A stretch of 54,577 nucleotides of DNA, taken from contig JBOGWX010000094.1 in the NCBI GenBank assembly GCA_050694055.1, forward strand, positions 1 through 54,577, written 5' to 3'. Source of the DNA: WHSV01 sp050694055 (GTDB taxonomy: Bacteria; Actinomycetota; CADDZG01; WHSQ01). Within the stretch, counting starts at the first letter, position 1. The number at the start of each line of letters is the position of its first letter. A model generated the notes under the pieces. It had not been told where the DNA came from and made no database searches. It saw only the letters and a program-made list of their open reading frames with translations. Shown here one piece after another: positions 44,463 through 51,202 of this stretch. Made by a program: the position numbers and the translations under genes.

Positions 44463-46151
44463 GTGACGGATCTGCGCTTCGATCGCTTCTACGACTACGA
44501 GGAGCTTACGCGCATACTCGAGTCGCTTGCCTCGCGCCATAGCTCACTGTGCACTATCGAGAGCATCGGTACGTCACACGAGGGGCGTGACATCTGGCTC
44601 GCGACGCTGACGAACACCGCCTCGGGGCCGCACCACGAGAAACCGGCACTGTGGCTCGACGCCAACATCCACTCGATCGAGGTAACGGGGTGCACCGCCG
44701 CTCTCCACCTCGTTCACAAGCTTCTCTCCGGATACGGGGACGAGCGAGACGTCACACGCGCCCTCGACACGCGCACCTTTTACATCGTGCCCCGGCTCAA
44801 CCCCGACGGCGCGGAGATCGCCCTCAGCGACCAGCCGCGCTACATCCGTTCCAGCGTGCGTCCGTACCCCCGCACCGACCAACTCGATGGGCTGCACGAA
44901 GAGGACGTCGATGGTGACGGGCGGATCCTGCTGATGAGAATTCCCGACCCACACGGCTCGTGGAAAACGCACGATCGCGAGCCTCGCCTCATGGTGCCGC
45001 GCGAGCCGACCGAGACGAGCGAGGACGGCACCTTCTACAGGCTCCTTCCGGAGGGCAGCATTCGCAACTACGACGACGTAACCATCAAGGTCGTCGAACC
45101 GCTCGAGGGTCTCGACCTCAATCGCAACTTCCCCATGGAATGGACCACCGAGAACGAGCAGAAGGGGGCCGGTCCCTATCCTGCGTCGGAGCCAGAGGTC
45201 CGAGCGCTCATGCAGGCGGTGGTCGACCGGCCGAACATCACCGGATACATCACCTATCACACCTTCTCGGGGGTCCACCTTCGTCCTTACTCGGGCCACG
45301 CAGACGAGCACTTTCCGGCGAACGACCTCGCCGTCTTCAAACTCATCGGGGCTAAGGCGACCGGCATCACCGGCTATCCGGCGGTATCGGTGTTCCACGA
45401 CTTCAAGTACGAACCGAAGCAGGTCATCAAGGGCGGAGCCGACGACTGGGCGTACGAGCATCTCGGCCTGTTCTCGTGGACGACCGAGTTCTGGAGTCCC
45501 CAGCGACAGGCCGGCTTGAGGGACTACCACCTGATCGAATGGCTCAAAGATCATCCGGTCGAAGACGATCTCACCATGCTCGCCTGGAACGACGAGGCGC
45601 TGTCGGGCAAGGGGTACGTCGATTGGTATCCCTACGAGCACCCGCAGCTCGGCAAGGTAGAGCTCGGGGGATGGGATTTCATGTACTGCTGGACGAATCC
45701 CCCGCCGGAATTCCTCGAGGCGGAAATCGCGCCGCATTCGGACTTTGCCGTCTGGCACGCGCTTATCTCACCCAAGCTGGAGATCACCTCCCTCGAGGCC
45801 GAGGCGATCGGCGGCGGCAGCTTCAAGGTTCGTCTCGTGGTCTCGAACACCGGCTGGTTGCCGAGCAACGTCACCGAGAAGGCCGAGGAGCGCAAGGTCA
45901 CTCGCCCGGTCGAGGCCGAAGTCACCGTCCCAGACGGTGTCACCCTCGTGGCCGGCGAGAGGAAGACCGAGCTGGGTCAGCTCACCGGACGCGCGCTGAA
46001 GCGCAGCATGTTGTGGTGGGGTTCGGAGGACTCGACGACGGAGCGAGCCAAGGCGGAGTGGGTCGTGCACGCGCCGAGCGGCGGTGACGTCGAGGTAGTT
46101 GCTCGCCACCAGCGGGCCGGGGTGGTGCGGAGCGTTATCAGACTCGACTAG
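44463..46151 (+). CDS. M14-family zinc carboxypeptidase
   Basis: 562 residues from a GTG. Catalytic domain about residues 1-385: zinc ligands His70 and Glu73 (NIHSIE) and His266 (TYHTFSG), substrate Arg in DLNRNFP (about 219-224) and general base Glu342 in TTEFWS. An insertion at about 135-205 is richer in acidic and basic residues than classic carboxypeptidase A. The C-terminal 150 residues form a beta-rich domain (SFKVRLVVSNTGWLPSNVTEKA) of the kind that follows some M14 peptidases. No signal peptide is visible, so it may act inside the cell or leave by another route. Confidence 0.88.
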   Translation: MTDLRFDRFYDYEELTRILESLASRHSSLCTIESIGTSHEGRDIWLATLTNTASGPHHEKPALWLDANIHSIEVTGCTAALHLVHKLLSGYGDERDVTRALDTRTFYIVPRLNPDGAEIALSDQPRYIRSSVRPYPRTDQLDGLHEEDVDGDGRILLMRIPDPHGSWKTHDREPRLMVPREPTETSEDGTFYRLLPEGSIRNYDDVTIKVVEPLEGLDLNRNFPMEWTTENEQKGAGPYPASEPEVRALMQAVVDRPNITGYITYHTFSGVHLRPYSGHADEHFPANDLAVFKLIGAKATGITGYPAVSVFHDFKYEPKQVIKGGADDWAYEHLGLFSWTTEFWSPQRQAGLRDYHLIEWLKDHPVEDDLTMLAWNDEALSGKGYVDWYPYEHPQLGKVELGGWDFMYCWTNPPPEFLEAEIAPHSDFAVWHALISPKLEITSLEAEAIGGGSFKVRLVVSNTGWLPSNVTEKAEERKVTRPVEAEVTVPDGVTLVAGERKTELGQLTGRALKRSMLWWGSEDSTTERAKAEWVVHAPSGGDVEVVARHQRAGVVRSVIRLD

Positions 46152-46175
46152 GGCTTGGGTCCAGGGAAGAAAGGA

Positions 46176-46598
46176 TTAGGGGACGCGGATCACCTTCGAG
46201 ACCGCCTTCTCGCACACGACGTCCGACATGCCCTCTGCGGTCAGGCGCTTCTCGACCAGCTTGGCGTAGAACCGCCCCGAGTGGAACTTCTTGCGCCTAA
46301 GGAGATTGGGGGCGAAGTACCGGCCCTTCCAGTTCGTGAGGTCACGGTTGACCGTCTTGTCGCGTCCCTGTTGCTTGCGCTTGACCACCACTTGTCGAAG
46401 GTTGCGACAGCCCTTCTCCGAATAGCCGTCGAACTTCTCGGCGTCCACGACGCCCTTGAAACCGTCTCTCCGCGGCTTGTGGTCGATGGTGACCGTCCCC
46501 GGAGCCGAGATGTCCCCACCGGCGGTTGCCGTGATGGGTAGGACGACCGCTACCGTCGCCGCAACTATCCCGAACCGGAACATTCCTTTGGCCTTCAT
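46176..46598 (-). CDS. Secreted protein with the Cys/GRD/TN surface domain
   Basis: 140 residues from the ATG at 46598; a second ATG at 46583 with AAAGGA nearby is possible. A signal peptide (about residues 1-26, IVAATVAVVLPITATA) precedes a domain of about 90 residues: FKGVVDAEKFDGYSEKGC, VVVKRKQQGRDKTVNRDLTNWKGRY, FYAKLVEKRL, VCEKAVSKVI. The two cysteines may form a disulfide. The same pattern ends the LVIVD-type protein at 182-1015. Function unknown; probably an extracellular binding or adhesion module. Confidence 0.75.
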   Translation of the reverse strand: MKAKGMFRFGIVAATVAVVLPITATAGGDISAPGTVTIDHKPRRDGFKGVVDAEKFDGYSEKGCRNLRQVVVKRKQQGRDKTVNRDLTNWKGRYFAPNLLRRKKFHSGRFYAKLVEKRLTAEGMSDVVCEKAVSKVIRVP

Positions 46599-46810
46599 GG
46601 GGGCCAAGACTAATAGCCCCGCCCACTTCCGGTAGACCCAGGCTCGGCGGCGCGGGCGCGTCCATCGCCATCCAGCTTTTCGTCCCGTCACCCATCGCTT
46701 ACCGGCTAATGGCTCGGTACGAACCAAACGCCGGATCGAGTCCCGTCTGCGGACCAACCAGACCAGCTCCGCAATAACGGAGCCAATCGGCGGCGAGTCG
46801 ACCGCCGCCA
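46599..46810. other. Intergenic stretch upstream of the secreted-domain gene
   Basis: 212 bases on the minus strand between the mazF stop and the secreted-protein start. An open frame crosses it but has an Arg/Trp-rich composition with no family resemblance, so I do not call a gene. It must contain the promoter of the gene ending at 46176 unless that is read with the toxin-antitoxin pair. Confidence 0.4.
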
Positions 46811-47161
46811 CTATCCAGCTCGGCCCAGAACGACATCGAGGCCGCCCAGGATGAGCTCGAGCTGTGCTCCCGACAACCTTCCGGCGTGCTCCGAGAGGAC
46901 ATCCCGATCCACGGCCACGATCTGCGAGACGTTCGCCACGGAGTCCTTTGGAAGGCCCGTTCGCCGCCGCTTAAGGAGCACATTCCCGGGGGCCGAGGCC
47001 CAGCGCAGATTGCTCGTTAGAGGCACAACGACGACGGTCGCGAGACGACTCGCATTCAGAGCATCACCCTGAACGATCACGACCGGCCGTGCGAACCCAG
47101 GACCTGACCTAACGGGATCGGGCAACGATGCCCAGAAGATGTCGCCTTGAGCGACTACCAC
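46811..47161 (-). CDS. mazF: MazF/PemK-type endoribonuclease toxin
   Basis: 116 residues from a GTG that overlaps the antitoxin end by 7 bases; the frame further up to 47203 lies in the antitoxin. The fold opens with QGDIFWASLPDPVRSGPGFARPVVIVQGD, then VVVVPLTSNLRWASAPGNVLL and DSVANVSQIVAVDRDVL, matching MazF. The conserved Arg in the FARPVV loop and the Thr/Ser of PLTSN are likely catalytic or RNA-contacting. It should cleave mRNA when released from its antitoxin. Confidence 0.9.
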   Translation of the reverse strand: MVVAQGDIFWASLPDPVRSGPGFARPVVIVQGDALNASRLATVVVVPLTSNLRWASAPGNVLLKRRRTGLPKDSVANVSQIVAVDRDVLSEHAGRLSGAQLELILGGLDVVLGRAG

Positions 47162-47391
47162 TCGCTGCGTTCGAGCGTTTGGCGGCCCGCTTCGATCAAC
47201 CACGCATCGGGCCGTGGGTCGATGTCCGCGAGGGCCTCATCCATGGCTTGGGTTACCGCCCCAGGATCTCGGCGGAGCAGATATTCGGACAATGCCTCTT
47301 GAAAGAGCTGACTGCGAGATTTGCCGGTCCTGCGAGCCATCTCGTCGGCCCTGCGGAAGAGCTCATCGGGGATCGATACGGCCGTCTTCAT
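47155..47391 (-). CDS. Ribbon-helix-helix antitoxin for MazF
   Basis: 78 residues from the ATG at 47391; longer readings to 47505 add unconserved sequence. MKTAVSIPDELFRRADEMARRTGKSRSQLFQEALSEYLL is a MetJ/Arc/CopG-type DNA-binding domain. The C-terminal 35 residues, acidic and Trp-containing, likely wrap the toxin. It overlaps the toxin gene by 7 bases. As usual for such pairs it should bind its own promoter in the 150-base gap upstream. Confidence 0.88.
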   Translation of the reverse strand: MKTAVSIPDELFRRADEMARRTGKSRSQLFQEALSEYLLRRDPGAVTQAMDEALADIDPRPDAWLIEAGRQTLERSEW

Positions 47392-47542
47392 ACCTAGAGT
47401 ATAACCACGCCTTGGAAATCCCGGGCGCGAATACACACGTGTCATTAGTGGACTTGATTGATCGGTGCGCACCCCGGGGCTTTTGCCGACCACTCCAGCA
47501 TCCATCCGCCTCTGGACGGACGGATGAGAACCGGTCGGGCGA

Positions 47543-47824
47543 TCAGCTAGCGTGACGCCTCAGATGCTCGTCCAGCTTGGCTGCCAGCTCGTGAATCTGG
47601 GACCCGAGCTGTCTACCCTGATCCTCAACCCGACCAGTCAGGCCGTCGATGCGGCCGGCAAGGCCGTCGATGCGGCCGGTAAGGCCGTCGATGCGGGAGT
47701 CGAGCCGCGCCCCCAGGGAGTCGAGCCGCGCCCCCAGGGAGTCGATCCGGTTGCCGAGATAGAAGAGCGACCCCACAAGGGTTGCCGCCAAGAGGCCTAT
47801 GGCCGTCCATGCCTGGGCTTCCAT
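47543..47824 (-). CDS. Membrane-anchored heptad-repeat coiled-coil protein
   Basis: 93 residues. An N-terminal membrane helix (about 7-23) is followed by seven or so near-identical heptads (ARLDSLG, RIDGLTG, RIDGLAG) and a charged C-terminal helix with HELAAKLDEHL. The pattern predicts a parallel coiled coil. The underlying DNA is a 21-nt minisatellite. Proteins of this type are common, and their role (scaffold, sensor accessory) is unknown. It is divergent from the TetR operon. Confidence 0.7.
   Translation of the reverse strand: MEAQAWTAIGLLAATLVGSLFYLGNRIDSLGARLDSLGARLDSRIDGLTGRIDGLAGRIDGLTGRVEDQGRQLGSQIHELAAKLDEHLRRHAS
47641..47743. repeat. In-frame 21-nt minisatellite within the coiled-coil gene
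   Basis: On the plus strand a 21-nt unit beginning GGCCGTCGATGCGGCCGG occurs at 47641-47661 and 47662-47682, with a partial copy at 47683. A second 21-nt unit beginning GGGAGTCGAGCCGCG follows twice (about 47695-47736). Each unit encodes exactly one heptad on the minus strand, so copy-number change keeps frame and coiled-coil register. Confidence 0.85.
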
Positions 47825-47936
47825 GAGGTTGAAGCTATCAGGAGACTGCGACAGAAACGAGCAGCCGGCACGGGAGGGAGGTGGTGGGCCCGCCGCTCAC
47901 CGGCTGAGCAGCGTACGACCGCGCTGAAGGAGACCC

Positions 47937-47970
47937 TTGACAGGCTAAAAGCTATAGCTCATGCTATGGC
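47937..47970 (+). promoter_or_regulatory. Promoter with overlapping palindromic (TetR-like) operator
   Basis: TTGACA at 47937-47942 is a consensus -35 box. Downstream, GCTATAGC at 47951-47958 and GCTATGGC at 47963-47970 flank TCAT, giving inverted arms (GCTAT/ATAGC on opposite strands) and, inside, the perfect 10-bp palindrome AGCTATAGCT at 47950-47959. It lies 30 bases upstream of the ATG at 48000. The third spacing needed for a -10 box is only weakly matched (CATGCT or TATGGC). The TetR regulator encoded in the operon is the natural candidate to bind it. Confidence 0.55.
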
Positions 47971-47999
47971 TTATTCATAACCGGTCGGAGGAGGTTCTC

Positions 48000-48491
48000 A
48001 TGCAACGCACGACATTGCCCTCGGTGCCAGCTCGCCGGCGTGCGGCTCCGGTGACGGTGGCGGTGGTCACCGCGCTCGTGGCCGCCGTCGCCTTCGCGCT
48101 CGGTCCCGTCCTGTGGCCGCCGGCGGCGGCGACGCCGGCGCCGAGCGATGGTCAATTGCCGTGGTTTGTCGCGCTGGCAGCCGCAGAGGCGCTGGTGTTG
48201 GGGCTGGGCGTGTCGTTCGCCCTGTTCGGCGGCCCGGTCGTGCGCCGCTTGGCGTCGCCCCGCCGCGCGCTCGCCGTGCGGGCCGGCCTGGTCTGGGTGC
48301 TGGCGTCGTGGTGGCCCCACGACAACCTGCACATCGCCAACGGCAGCGACCTCGGCGGCCTGTTGGCGATCGAGTACGGCTTCCACCTGACCGTGATGGC
48401 GGCGGGTCTGGCGGTGGTGTGGGCGCTGCTTCCGGTGCGCGAGGCCACCGAGCGGCGCGCGCCTGAGGCCGCCGGAAGCGCTGGCGCGTGA
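48000..48491 (+). CDS. Four-helix membrane protein of the TetR operon
   Basis: 163 residues from an ATG with GGAGGAGG upstream. About four hydrophobic segments (residues 18-37, 54-76, 90-104 and 122-141) and a mid-protein WWPHDNLHIANGSD with two histidines between helices 3 and 4. No family name recognised. It overlaps the tetR gene by 4 bases, so it may be the gene that the repressor controls. Confidence 0.78.
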   Translation: MQRTTLPSVPARRRAAPVTVAVVTALVAAVAFALGPVLWPPAAATPAPSDGQLPWFVALAAAEALVLGLGVSFALFGGPVVRRLASPRRALAVRAGLVWVLASWWPHDNLHIANGSDLGGLLAIEYGFHLTVMAAGLAVVWALLPVREATERRAPEAAGSAGA

Positions 48492-49150
48492 CCCAGGTCG
48501 AGCGGGCGGCGGCGGACGAGCCACGTCTTGACCGCCGCCAACGGCGGCGCCGGCAGACCGTCGCCGAGATCCTCGCGGTGGCGCTGGAGGTGATGGGCGA
48601 GGAAGGGGTCGCAGGGCTGAGCCTGTCCGAAGTCGCCCGCCGCATGGATATCCAGCCACCGTCGCTCTACAAGTACTTCTCCTCCAAGCTGGCGGTGTAC
48701 GACGCGCTGTTCGCCGAAGGGGTGCGCCAGCAGAAGGCAGCCGTCGAGGCCGTCGTCAAGGGGGTCGAGCCGGGCCTGCCGGCGCTGCGGGCCGGGACGG
48801 CCGCGGTGGTGCGCTGGAGCGTGGAGCATCCCGTCCTGGCCCAACTGCTGTTCTGGCGGCCGGTCCCCGGCTTCGAGCCGTCGCCGGAGGCGTTCGCCCC
48901 GGCGGTCGAGGTCATGGACGACACCCGCCGGGTGATCCAGGACACGATCGACCGCAGTCAGCTGCATCCCGACGCCGCGTCCGAGCGCGGGCTGGCGCTG
49001 TTCACCTGCCTGATAGGCGGCGTCATCTCCCAGCAGCTGGCCAACGAGCCCGGCGCTGGCTTCGCCGCCGGCCGCTTCACCGCGCTGACACCCGAGGTCG
49101 TCGAGCTGTTCGTGCGCCGCTACCCACCCGAGGAGGATCCATCACCATGA
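48488..49150 (+). CDS. TetR-family transcriptional regulator
   Basis: 220 residues from a GTG overlapping the membrane protein stop (GTGA). The N-terminal helix-turn-helix is AEILAVALEVMGEEGVAGLSLSEVARRMDIQPPSLYKYFSSKLAVYDALF. The C-terminal ligand-binding half (FWRPVPGFEPSPEAFAPAVEVMDDTRRV) is unique and its effector unknown. Probable self-regulation through the palindrome at 47951-47970. Confidence 0.92.
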   Translation: MTQVERAAADEPRLDRRQRRRRQTVAEILAVALEVMGEEGVAGLSLSEVARRMDIQPPSLYKYFSSKLAVYDALFAEGVRQQKAAVEAVVKGVEPGLPALRAGTAAVVRWSVEHPVLAQLLFWRPVPGFEPSPEAFAPAVEVMDDTRRVIQDTIDRSQLHPDAASERGLALFTCLIGGVISQQLANEPGAGFAAGRFTALTPEVVELFVRRYPPEEDPSP

Positions 49151-49929
49151 CCGCGCCACCGGCCCTTTCCATTGCCCAGACCACGCCCGCCAGGGCGCGC
49201 GAGGTGCACCGCGCGGAGTTCCAGCGGCTGCTCGAGTTGATCGCCACCTTCACCGAGGAGGACTGGGCCCGCCCGACCGACTGCGAGGGCTGGGACGTCC
49301 GCCAGATGCTCGCTCACCTCGCCGGCGCCTGCGACGAGGCCCTGCACCTGCGCGTGTTCCTGCGGCACTGGGTGTGGGGCCCGAAGCGGCGCTACCCCCG
49401 ACTGTCCCGGCTCGACGCGGCGAACCAATGCCAGATCGACGACCGGCGCGACCGTTCCGGCGCGCAGATCGCCGCCGAGCTGGCCGACATCGGCCCCAAG
49501 GCAGTCGAGGCCGCCGGCACTATGTTCCGGCGCCGGTTCCGCCTGCCCAAGTCCGACCCGCTGCTTCCCGGCGAGTCGGTGGTGTACATGTGCGACGTGA
49601 TCGCCATCAGGGACACCTGGATGCACCGCCTCGACGCGGCCCGCGCCACGAGCCGGGAGTTCGTCATCGACGGGCACGACCACGAGGTCGTCGCCCAGGT
49701 CGTCCGAGACCTCGGCCGGCACTGGGAAGCCTCGCCGGTGCGCCTGGAGCTCACCGGCCCCGCTGGCGGCGTCTGGACGCTCGGCGAGGGCCCGCCGGCC
49801 GCCACCGTCCGCGTCGACGCGGTCGAGTACCTGCGCACACTGTCGGGCCGACACGACACACCCGCCCTCGACGGCACCGGCGACAACTCCGCAGTGGCCG
49901 CTGCCGGCGCCGCTCGCGTCGTCTTCTAA
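49147..49929 (+). CDS. Maleylpyruvate isomerase family (mycothiol-dependent, DinB-like) protein
   Basis: 260 residues; the ATG overlaps the tetR end by 4 bases. The four-helix DinB-like fold is marked by WARPTDCEGWDVRQMLAHLAGACDEALHL (metal His) and YMCDVIAIRDTWMHRLDAARA (second and third metal ligands). The C-terminal SCP2-like half (VRLELTGPAGGVWTLGEG) is typical of the mycothiol-dependent isomerase family. Substrate unknown; in this operon a thiol-dependent detoxification role under TetR control is plausible. Confidence 0.88.
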   Translation: MTAPPALSIAQTTPARAREVHRAEFQRLLELIATFTEEDWARPTDCEGWDVRQMLAHLAGACDEALHLRVFLRHWVWGPKRRYPRLSRLDAANQCQIDDRRDRSGAQIAAELADIGPKAVEAAGTMFRRRFRLPKSDPLLPGESVVYMCDVIAIRDTWMHRLDAARATSREFVIDGHDHEVVAQVVRDLGRHWEASPVRLELTGPAGGVWTLGEGPPAATVRVDAVEYLRTLSGRHDTPALDGTGDNSAVAAAGAARVVF

Positions 49930-50109
49930 TGAGGGCAAGCCGCGCGAGCGGGAGGTCGCCGGGCGGATCCCGGGGCCACTCGTCGGCCAGCTCATCCAGC
50001 ACCATCCCTTCCAAGGACGGCAGCGGCCGGGCCCCCGCCAACACCTGCTGCCGGCGGAACTCAAGAGCCTCCGCCGCTTCCAGCAACACCAGCGAACGGG
50101 AGTTCCAGA
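49930..50109. other. Junction between the TetR operon and a broken SRPBCC gene
   Basis: No intact gene. On the minus strand a frame ending within the neighbour reads EAAEALEFRRQQVLAGARP...MVLDELADEWP, which looks like real protein coding but matches nothing I know. It joins the SRPBCC fragment without a start of its own, as expected where two unrelated sequences have been fused. Confidence 0.4.
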
Positions 50110-50276
50110 CCCGCGGCAAACGTCGAGCCCTCCCCGACTGGTCCTTCCTCAGTCAGGCGTGCCTCGAGGATGTCGGTGTGCCACCGAGGGTCGTTGCGTA
50201 GGTCCGAAACGAACTCGAAGACCTCGGCGGCGTCCCTGGCGATCGAGGTGCTAGCGACGGCACGGTCGCCGAGCAC
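50061..50276 (-). pseudogene. SRPBCC/polyketide-cyclase-like gene, 5' fragment
   Basis: 71 residues from a GTG. The first 55 (AVASTSIARDAAEVFEFVSDLRNDPRWHTDILEARLTEEGPVGEGSTF) match the N-terminal third of SRPBCC proteins, normally about 150 residues. After GSTFAAGLELP the match stops and a Gly/Ser tail ends at 50061. The remainder of the gene is missing, replaced by the sequence leading to the TetR operon. This supports an insertion or deletion event around 50100. Confidence 0.6.
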
Positions 50277-50393
50277 GACTTCCGCCCGCCCTTCGACATC
50301 CTCTTCGGCATGCCTCGGTTCGAATACCTCTCTCTGCAGTGATCATGTCTCCTCCCTTGCTGCGTTTGTGGTCCGGCTGCGAAAGCCCGCGGG
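50277..50393. other. Short intergenic segment
   Basis: 117 bases between the SRPBCC fragment and the ABM-like gene. A short plus-strand frame ends FDILFGMPRFEYLSLQ at a TGA near 50342; it may be a remnant of another gene but is too short to assign. Confidence 0.3.
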
Positions 50394-50783
50394 CTAACGG
50401 GCGTTCGTGCGCGTGAAACCGGCCTCGTGGATCGGCATGACCCGCAGGGGCGTTCCCGGCGGCGCAGTCTGACGCAACATTTCCAGCAAGGTGTCGGTCG
50501 GCTGTCCGAATACCTCGATACTTTCGGTCCCCTCCAAGTAGTCGTACGCCCCGCGGATGTGCTCGCCGACCACCTTCATGTGGAACTCCATCGAGGCTGC
50601 GTCGGGATGGACCTGGACGCCGCTTAGCTTTCCGCCTTCCTCGTCGAGGTAGAGGTTGAATGCGATCAGGCGCGGCTCGTTCGTTTCGACGACCTCCACC
50701 AGCTCTTGCAGGTGTTTCTTGAACTCCTCGAGTTTGCCCTCCTTGATCTTGTGGGTTCCGACGAAGATGAATGGCTGAGACAT
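50394..50783 (-). CDS. Antibiotic-biosynthesis-monooxygenase-like (dimeric alpha/beta barrel) protein
   Basis: 129 residues. FIFVGTHKIKEGKLEEFKKHLQELVEVVETNEPRLIAFNLYLDEEG resembles the ABM/dimeric alpha-beta barrel fold, with strands alternating with a long helix. The C-terminal extension ending NAR is not family-typical. The ATG follows GGGAGGAAAGG. It is the second gene after a broken DUF4242 gene, both divergent from the regulator at 51203, so that regulator may control them. Confidence 0.75.
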   Translation of the reverse strand: MSQPFIFVGTHKIKEGKLEEFKKHLQELVEVVETNEPRLIAFNLYLDEEGGKLSGVQVHPDAASMEFHMKVVGEHIRGAYDYLEGTESIEVFGQPTDTLLEMLRQTAPPGTPLRVMPIHEAGFTRTNAR

Positions 50784-50807
50784 GTCCCTTTCCTCCCTTT
50801 CATTTCC

Positions 50808-51062
50808 CTAATTGCCTTCCTGGACCTTGAAGATGCGGTCGGCGAACAGGCCGTGACCTTCTCGGCGGACCGCCGCTTCGGCTCCGGCGGTCGGCGCCTC
50901 GGTGAGGCAGAACATTTTCCTGGCACCCCCGTCGACCTAGTACCGCAGGTACCACACCCGTGTCGCTGGTGAACCTCCACGTCCTTGCGATGAAGCTCCA
51001 CGAGATCTCTCGCTGTCACCCCTTCCGGCAAGTGCTCGTAGACGTTCCATGAACAGCGGCAT
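50808..51062 (-). pseudogene. DUF4242 (SCO4226-like nickel-binding fold) gene, frameshifted
   Basis: Reading through from the ATG at 51062 the frame changes twice. MPLFM is followed after one extra base by (D)VYEHLPEGVTARDLVELHRKDVEVHQRHG. One missing base then leads to VWYLRY, a TAG where Trp is expected, and VDGGARKMFCLTEAP...EGHGLFADRIFKVQEGN, ending in TAG at 50808. Put together these parts are a normal DUF4242 protein of about 85 residues. One insertion, one deletion and one nonsense change mean it is not functional, unless the assembly contains base errors. Confidence 0.8.
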
Positions 51063-51120
51063 CCCTGGTTCACCCCCTTCCTCTCGCAGGCTGTGGCCGT
51101 GGTTGAGATGATGAGAGGAG

Positions 51121-51141
51121 TCGCTAACGACTCGCTAACGA
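51121..51141. promoter_or_regulatory. Direct repeat upstream of the BTAD regulator (candidate SARP box)
   Basis: TCGCTAACGA occurs at 51121-51130 and again at 51132-51141, an exact 10-bp direct repeat with an 11-bp period (one helical turn). It lies about 60 bases upstream of the regulator's GTG and 60 upstream of the DUF4242 start. Direct repeats with 11-bp spacing are the usual target of OmpR-type winged-helix SARP proteins. Confidence 0.6.
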
Positions 51142-51202
51142 GGGGTCGGAGGCGCTCCACGTCATGCTCGGGTCAGGACCGACTCGGAGGAGAGGCGTCA
51201 TC

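Noticed and set aside
46176..46811. 211-residue reading of the secreted-domain gene
   Set aside because: The first 71 residues are Arg/Trp-rich and unconserved-looking, while the ATG at 46598 begins a proper signal peptide.
47631..47750. CRISPR-like array
   Set aside because: The 21-nt units abut without unique spacers and encode heptads, so this is a coding minisatellite.
49930..50342. Transposase remnant or insertion sequence
   Set aside because: No terminal inverted repeats, no target duplication and no DDE motif could be found; only unassigned fragments.
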